Below, piece by piece: positions 30,907 through 35,400 of a stretch of 35,400 bases of DNA (positions within the stretch are counted from its first letter, which is position 1; every line of letters begins with the position of its first letter). The position numbers and the translations under genes were made by a program. The notes beneath the pieces were generated by a model. It searched no databases, had not been told where the DNA came from, and was given only the letters and a program-made list of their open reading frames with translations. Source of the DNA: Gnetum montanum (taxonomy: Eukaryota > Streptophyta > Gnetopsida > Gnetales > Gnetaceae); contig MNCI01017520.1 of NCBI GenBank assembly GCA_015680685.1, positions 1 through 35,400 of the forward strand. Reading direction: 5' to 3'.

Positions 30907-31739
30907 CTATGCCATGTCTATGTCATGGATAGTTGAAGAGGAAGCATTATCACCATGGATGATAACTTGATCTCCTTCGTATGGAAGGTGGATTTCTTGG
31001 TGGATGGGAGAGGAGATGGCCCTTAGTTGGGCTAGCCAAGGCCTGCCTAGAATCATGTTGAAACCTGGCATCTCCTCTATGACAGTGAAATCTGCACTAG
31101 TGGGGAATTGCTCTCTTGCCACAAAGGCTAAGTTGATTGTAACCCTAACTATGACACGTGATCCATTGAAGGATTTTAGACACGTGGTTTTGGTTGGCCT
31201 GATTTCATCTGCCAGACCTAGTTTGTCGATGACGGAGTATAAGACTACATTTGTTGCTGCACCATCATCTACGTGCACTCTACGGATGGTGCACTGCCCA
31301 ACACGTATGCTAATGGATAGTGGAGTTGTAGTGACCTCCCCTCGTTCAAGGTTAACTTTGACTGCATTGTCATAGAATACTAGGGATGTTGAACTCGATT
31401 CTTGTGGTGTAGGGGGTAACATCGTTGCACGAATGGATGCCTCATTTGTAGTGATGTCCTCCATAACAAGAATGGAGGCCAAGACTTGGGCCAATGCTTG
31501 GAAGTGAGCAGATGAGGTCATGACTAGGTCGTACAAGCTCAACGTCATGTTCTTTTGCTTGAGTGTTTCCTTCACCTGGGTTAATGCAGCGACAAAGTCC
31601 TTGTCATTAGCCGTTGTGTTGGCCTTGATTTCCTCCATGTGACTTGAAAGACAGATCTCTCGGGAAGGGGACTTGGGCTTGGTTTGCTTGGCCTGTTTGG
31701 GGGTAGGGGCCCCAGTGTTCAGTTGTTGTTTGCTGGTTG
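30907..31739 (-). pseudogene. pro: gag C-terminus and protease of outer element
   Basis: The frame is open for 243 codons from ATG 31638 to 30907 and can be read further back to about 31739, with one stop. It contains DFVAALTQVKETLKQKN, the active-site block RRVHVDDGAATNVVLY, FNMILGRPWLAQLRAISS and an acidic end. The inner protease is clearly homologous. The frame lacks the capsid and the zinc finger, because a deletion joins it at about 31740 to an LTR piece. It is the best preserved protein region of either element, but it has no promoter, RT or integrase beside it. Confidence 0.85.
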
Positions 31740-31934
31740 TGGCCTACGCTACGTAGCATAGCAGCGTGTAACAGCGCGTAACACAGCGTAATAGGGTGTT
31801 ACGTTATGCTACACTATGCAGTGTAACAGTGCACTACGCTACGCAGCGCACCAGGGTGTTGAAAATTCCATCGTTCTGACACTTAGCCACATTTGTAGTC
31901 GCGATGCTGGGACCTGAAATTTTGTGGTGTTTCA
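31740..31934 (-). repeat. Remnant of 5' LTR of outer element
   Basis: The last 80 bases match 11297-11376 with about six differences and end in the same GTGGTGTTTCA. The left part is the TACG/TAGC array. About 1.2 kb of LTR, the primer-binding site and most of gag are missing, removed by one deletion with its right end near 31740. Confidence 0.85.
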
Positions 31935-31939
31935 AGAGG
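31935..31939. repeat. Target site duplication of outer element, right
   Basis: AGAGG against GGAGG at 10001-10005; see the left copy. It is also part of the MADS reading frame (minus TCC TCT). Confidence 0.6.
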
Positions 31940-32147
31940 AAATTACATAAATTGTATCAAAATCTTGCAGTTGAATTATATTAAACACCTGGGCACCTGT
32001 TAGAACCCTAAGTTGAGAAATCTTCTTCAAGCTGCAAAGGCCCCTTGTCTTGAAAGTGGTTATCCTCTTTTTCTCCTCCTCTATTCTTGTAATCTTTTTC
32101 CATTCATCTTTTTCTTCAAACCCGCTGGCGTTACATTTTCTTAACAT
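31935..32147 (-). pseudogene. MADS-box gene, 5' half with the MADS domain
   Basis: From ATG 32147 the frame encodes a short leader and then a MADS domain, a DNA-binding and dimerisation fold for CArG-box sites in the nucleus. The spacing of conserved positions is kept without gaps: KKITRIEEEKKRITTF, then TRGLCSLKKISQL, then VLTGAQVFNII. Compared with MIKC genes the sequence is divergent, closer in feel to type I or MIKC-star genes; this I cannot settle. The frame ends exactly at the retrotransposon LTR, whose first bases TGA supply a stop. Beyond the element, at 10000, the frame resumes in phase. As it stands the locus could make only a 71-residue truncated protein. Confidence 0.8.
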
Positions 32148-33599
32148 CTTTACGGTGAAAGTTCAACATAAACACCACTGAATGTGGTTACTATTTTTAC
32201 TCTGCTTTCTTTTCTTGAATCTATTGCAATTTCAGATGGATTTGAGCAGAGTGAATCACTGATAGCATCTATGTTTTTAGGCATTTTTATATTTTTTGGT
32301 TCCTTGATACTGAATTGTTGAAGCTAAAGTTTTCCCTACACAAACACTATATAGATAAAAATAATAGCACTATTATTTGTCAAGTAATTTGAATTATTGT
32401 ATTTATGTTAAACATTTTATCCATAGATCATTGCTTTAGTGGATAGTTTATGTTAGAAGATTATAATAAATAGGCTTTTTTATTTCTCAAGTACAAACTA
32501 ATGTATAATTACAATATAGCTACATCAATGACGTAAAATCATAATTTAAAAGTTCATACATATTTGTTGTCCTAACAAGTAGACTAGATGTAGATTGAAG
32601 GGGTAATTATGCCGATCCTAACATATTTAATCTATGCATACATCCCCTATCAAGCTCAAACACTACGTACATGTTGTAAGTGAAGTTGCAACTTGCAACT
32701 TATAGTTTACAAAGTCAAGAACTTAAAACAATAAAACATTCATAAACACTAACTATTATAGCACTATTATTTGTTAAGTAATTTGAATTATTGTGTTTAT
32801 GTCAAACACTTTATAGTAAAAATACCTAAGAACTTTGAATAAGTACATTTGGAAAAGGGTCAAGGTTCTAGAAGGGAAGTTAAATTAAGCTTTCCTTGGC
32901 ATCTTTTTAAACTCATTTCATTTATAAAGATCAAGAATTAGGGTGTCTTTTTTTTAATATAATTGTGTGGTGTTTTCAATATCAAAGTTCAATTTAAGCC
33001 AATAATAAATGGCTTAACTTTGCTATAATTAGCTTGTCTTGTGTTTGATATAATTGTGTGGTGTAGATTTTGTACTTTCTAGTTTTTGGTATAGGCTTAA
33101 CTTTGCTTAGGTATTTATGTTGGTAACATTAATATTTAATTCTAGTTTTTAAAATTTTTTTCTTATGATAAAGCTCATTGCCTTGATGTTATTTGGTTAT
33201 ATTCTATCATGTATTAATTCCATTGTTATTATATTTGACTATTGTTATTTTTTGCTTGAGCAATAGAGCATCAAACTGTTATTACTTAGTGAATAGGTTA
33301 GGTTTTGCATGAAAGAGATTACTGGCATTGCATAATATTTTCTATATATTGTTTAACATATTTTATGTTCATTTGCTCCTGTTTTTATGGATGCCTACTG
33401 TCTTGTTACATTTTTCTTAGCATTCTCCAATTTTAAAAAATTGTATGTTTTTATATAAGTAATACCTTTATGTATACATATTTGTTCTTTGCAAATTTCT
33501 TCCATTCCTCTCTCAAAGTTCCAGAAATTTCTCTCTTGTTTCAAAGGAGGCTGAATTTCTTTATTCCAGTAAATGTTCTAATTCCAAGCATGAGATAGA
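32148..33599. other. AT-rich region upstream of the MADS gene
   Basis: No gene seen. As the MADS gene runs on the minus strand, its promoter should lie here. A 55-base direct repeat (TAGCACTATTATTTGT ... TTTGAATTATTGT) is present at 32365 and 32759. Further short repeats (ATAATTGTGTGGTGT, GGCTTAACTTTGCT) occur at 32958-33065 and 33010-33105. Confidence 0.45.
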
Positions 33600-34323
33600 G
33601 CGTTTTTTCTGCCCGTTACTCTCCCTGCTGACCGTTGTGCGGCGGTTCTCCCGGTTTCCTTTGTTGCGCGTGGGGCTTCGCTGCAGTCTCCGGCTCGCTG
33701 GCTCTGCCGGGGCTGCTGCGCGGGCTGCTACGCCGCGCTCTGGTGGCTGTGGCTCTTCCTCCTGCTGCTCATGGCCACCTCCAATTTGCTGGGATTTGGT
33801 GTCCGTGCAATCAAAACTTTGGATTTTGCTTTTTGCCACCGCGGGAACCACGAGCGCTGCTGAAAAACCCTCAGATCTGAAAAAACCCTCACGTCCATTC
33901 AAAGCAACGAAATCTAAATATCATTTTCTGGTGGAAGATCTGAGCGTGGAGATTGCAGGTCAGGATTTTTTGCTGGTTGCAGTGGCGCTGCGGGGTGAGC
34001 TGCGGTGGGCGTGGCAGGGTACGTGGCGTTCGCGTAGGCGCTCAACTCTACCAGAGTTGAATCCCCCATTGGCAGATCTGGGACCCAGATTTGGATTCAA
34101 ATCTGAAACCAGCACCGGGGAAACTTTGAACAGAGGACCTTGGAGCGCTAGACCATCTGTCAGGAGTCCCGTGCTTTGGTGGCTGTGAGCCAAGGTCGCT
34201 GTGCCGCACTCTTGTGGCTGTGGGGCAGTGGTTGTAGTGGGCAGCAGGATCTGCATTGTGGTGCTATTGTTGCAGGTTGTTCCAGGGCTGCCATCGCATT
34301 CCTATCGACGTTGTGCCAGTTCC
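33600..34323 (+). other. GC-rich leader of the LINE
   Basis: Base composition rises sharply at about 33600, from AT-rich to clearly GC-rich with many CTG and GCTG words, and stays so up to the ORF1 start. Internal promoters and GC-rich 5' untranslated regions are usual for LINEs. Frames open here on both strands (such as 33637-34188) look like products of composition, not genes. The exact 5' end is not defined. Confidence 0.5.
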
Positions 34324-35400
34324 AATGGACGAGGAGCTCTTTTCAGGCAAAGATATGGACGATTCTTCAGCGACTGCGCCTTCTTCTCCTCAGGGGAGTT
34401 CTCCCAACTCAGACTCTCTAGATTTTCTGATACCTCAAGATATTTTTGACTCTATTTGTCATGACTTTTCTGCACGTTTTATTTTTTTTCAAATAGTAGG
34501 TTATCTACCTCGCTCTTTAAGCATCAATCTGCATATTAAAACTATTTTACAAGCCCACGGAATTCAAGTTTCACACGCTTGATATTATGCTTGTAATTTT
34601 GTCCTTGCTGAGCTTTCGGAGGCGTCTCAAATCGAGAAAGCTCTCTCTCTTCGAATTTTCCTTGCTTGTAATGCTACACTTATTGCCCGGGCTTGGAAAT
34701 TTGATTTCAATGTCAGCGGCCCAGCCTTTAATATTATCCCTTGTTATGTAGAGCTCCCTCATCTTCCTTTAATCTTTTCACCTCTTGAGCGAGACATAGT
34801 TAGCACCTTAGGTTGAGTCATCTTCGACCGTGGAATTGAGGTTAACGGGGCTCACTATCGTCGCTACTGTATCGAAATAGACATTTCCCAAAAGAAAACC
34901 ATTTTAACTTTAGGAGCTGGAGGCAAGGTTTTTAAACAAAACATAGACTATTTTTATCTTCCTAACTCTTGTAGCTACTGCCATCGTGCAGAGCACCACA
35001 TTTCCACCTGTCCCTTTTTAGCTAAGAAAAAATCTCAAACCAATCCTCCCAAATCCAGTCCTGTAGTCACTCCTCAACCTAACCCAATAATCGCTCCCAT
35101 TAAGTTCGGTTCTACTTCTAACAATGCTTCACACCCTTCTTCCTCGTCTGCTCCCCTCAAGGCAAGAGCCTCTCAATCCCATTCTCTCATTAAGGCCAAG
35201 TCTAAAGCACCAATCATCCACTCACAATCAGCCCAAGACTCACTTCTACGAGATGAGTTTGTCATGGTCGGGGGAAGGAAAAGGGCTAAAGCATCTAACA
35301 CCACCACTCCTTCTTCCTCTCCTCTGCCAAAAACTAACCCAGCTTTAAGTGTAAATACCAGCAACTCCTTTGCAATTCTTTCCTCTACTATGACAACTGA
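34324..35400 (+). pseudogene. LINE ORF1 (DUF4283 and zinc knuckle), partial
   Basis: ORF1 of plant LINEs is an RNA-binding protein of the retrotransposition complex. The start is taken at ATG 34324 (MDEELFSGKDMDDSS). A DUF4283-like region follows (ARFIFFQIVGYLPRSL ... KVFKQNIDYFYLPNS), then a CCHC knuckle CSYCHRAEHHISTC (CX2CX4HX4C, 34972-35013), a Ser/Pro/Lys-rich part, and SNSFAILS near the window edge, a motif like that closing many plant ORF1s. Two in-frame TGA stops occur at 34580 and 34814; no frameshift was found. ORF2 (endonuclease and RT) should follow outside the window. Confidence 0.75.

Noticed and set aside
33637-34188. Long plus frame in the GC-rich LINE leader
   Set aside because: Low-complexity Ala/Gly/Ser/Arg composition; frames are open on both strands, as expected for GC-rich non-coding DNA.

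Overview
This window is nuclear DNA of a plant with a large, repeat-filled genome. A gymnosperm is my best guess, but the sequence alone does not prove it. Almost everything recognisable is transposable-element sequence. The one host gene I can identify is a MADS-box transcription factor gene on the minus strand. It has been cut in two by a nested retrotransposon about 22 kb long.

Layout from left to right. At 1-6640 there are two decayed gag regions of one Ty3/gypsy family in opposite orientations: 860-2140 on plus, and 3527-5611 on minus with its primer-binding site (5724-5741) and 5' LTR (5743 to about 6640). At 6640-9045 the DNA is AT-rich with two tandem duplications and a probable copia RT scrap. 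At 9046-10005 lies the 3' half of the MADS gene. At 10006-31934 sits the outer LTR retrotransposon (minus orientation), now a deletion derivative with a gag-protease remnant. Inside it, at 11878-29463, is a second, 17.6-kb element of a related family with LTRs at both ends and a perfect 5-bp target duplication (ctagg). At 31935-32147 is the 5' half of the MADS gene, carrying the MADS domain. From about 33600 to the window edge is a LINE with a GC-rich leader and an ORF1 broken by two stops.

The inner element reads, on the minus strand: 5' LTR (27819-29463), leader, gag, protease, a spacer of about 6 kb, RT, RNase H, a second archaeal-type RNase H, integrase, polypurine tract and 3' LTR (11878-13545). 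Dual RNase H domains and a separation of gag-protease from RT are features of the Tat/Ogre lineage. The unusual part is the spacer. It holds a complete-looking gene on the opposite strand: TATA-like box at 18596, six exons between 18755 and 23210, and AATAAA at 23286. Splice sites match in reading phase at four of five junctions. Its product, about 1150 residues, is one I do not recognise. Almost all of its in-frame stops are TAG, and the gag stops lean the same way, as expected from CAG codons lost by deamination at methylated CHG sites.

A second undescribed-looking component is a family of short repeats. Each has a box like GCTAGTTTAA followed by a 4-bp stem and 6-base loop (GGTC-N6-GACC and variants). 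Stem bases change together (G-C, A-T, T-A). Arrays lie on both sides of the antisense gene, at the end of the integrase and next to the protease of both elements. The large deletion in the outer element lies between two such arrays. A third theme is a TACG/TAGC-rich palindromic sequence that fills the LTR U3 regions and recurs in introns of the antisense gene.

No tRNA, rRNA or CRISPR feature was seen. All coding regions except short stretches are broken, so the window looks like a silent, methylated part of the genome.
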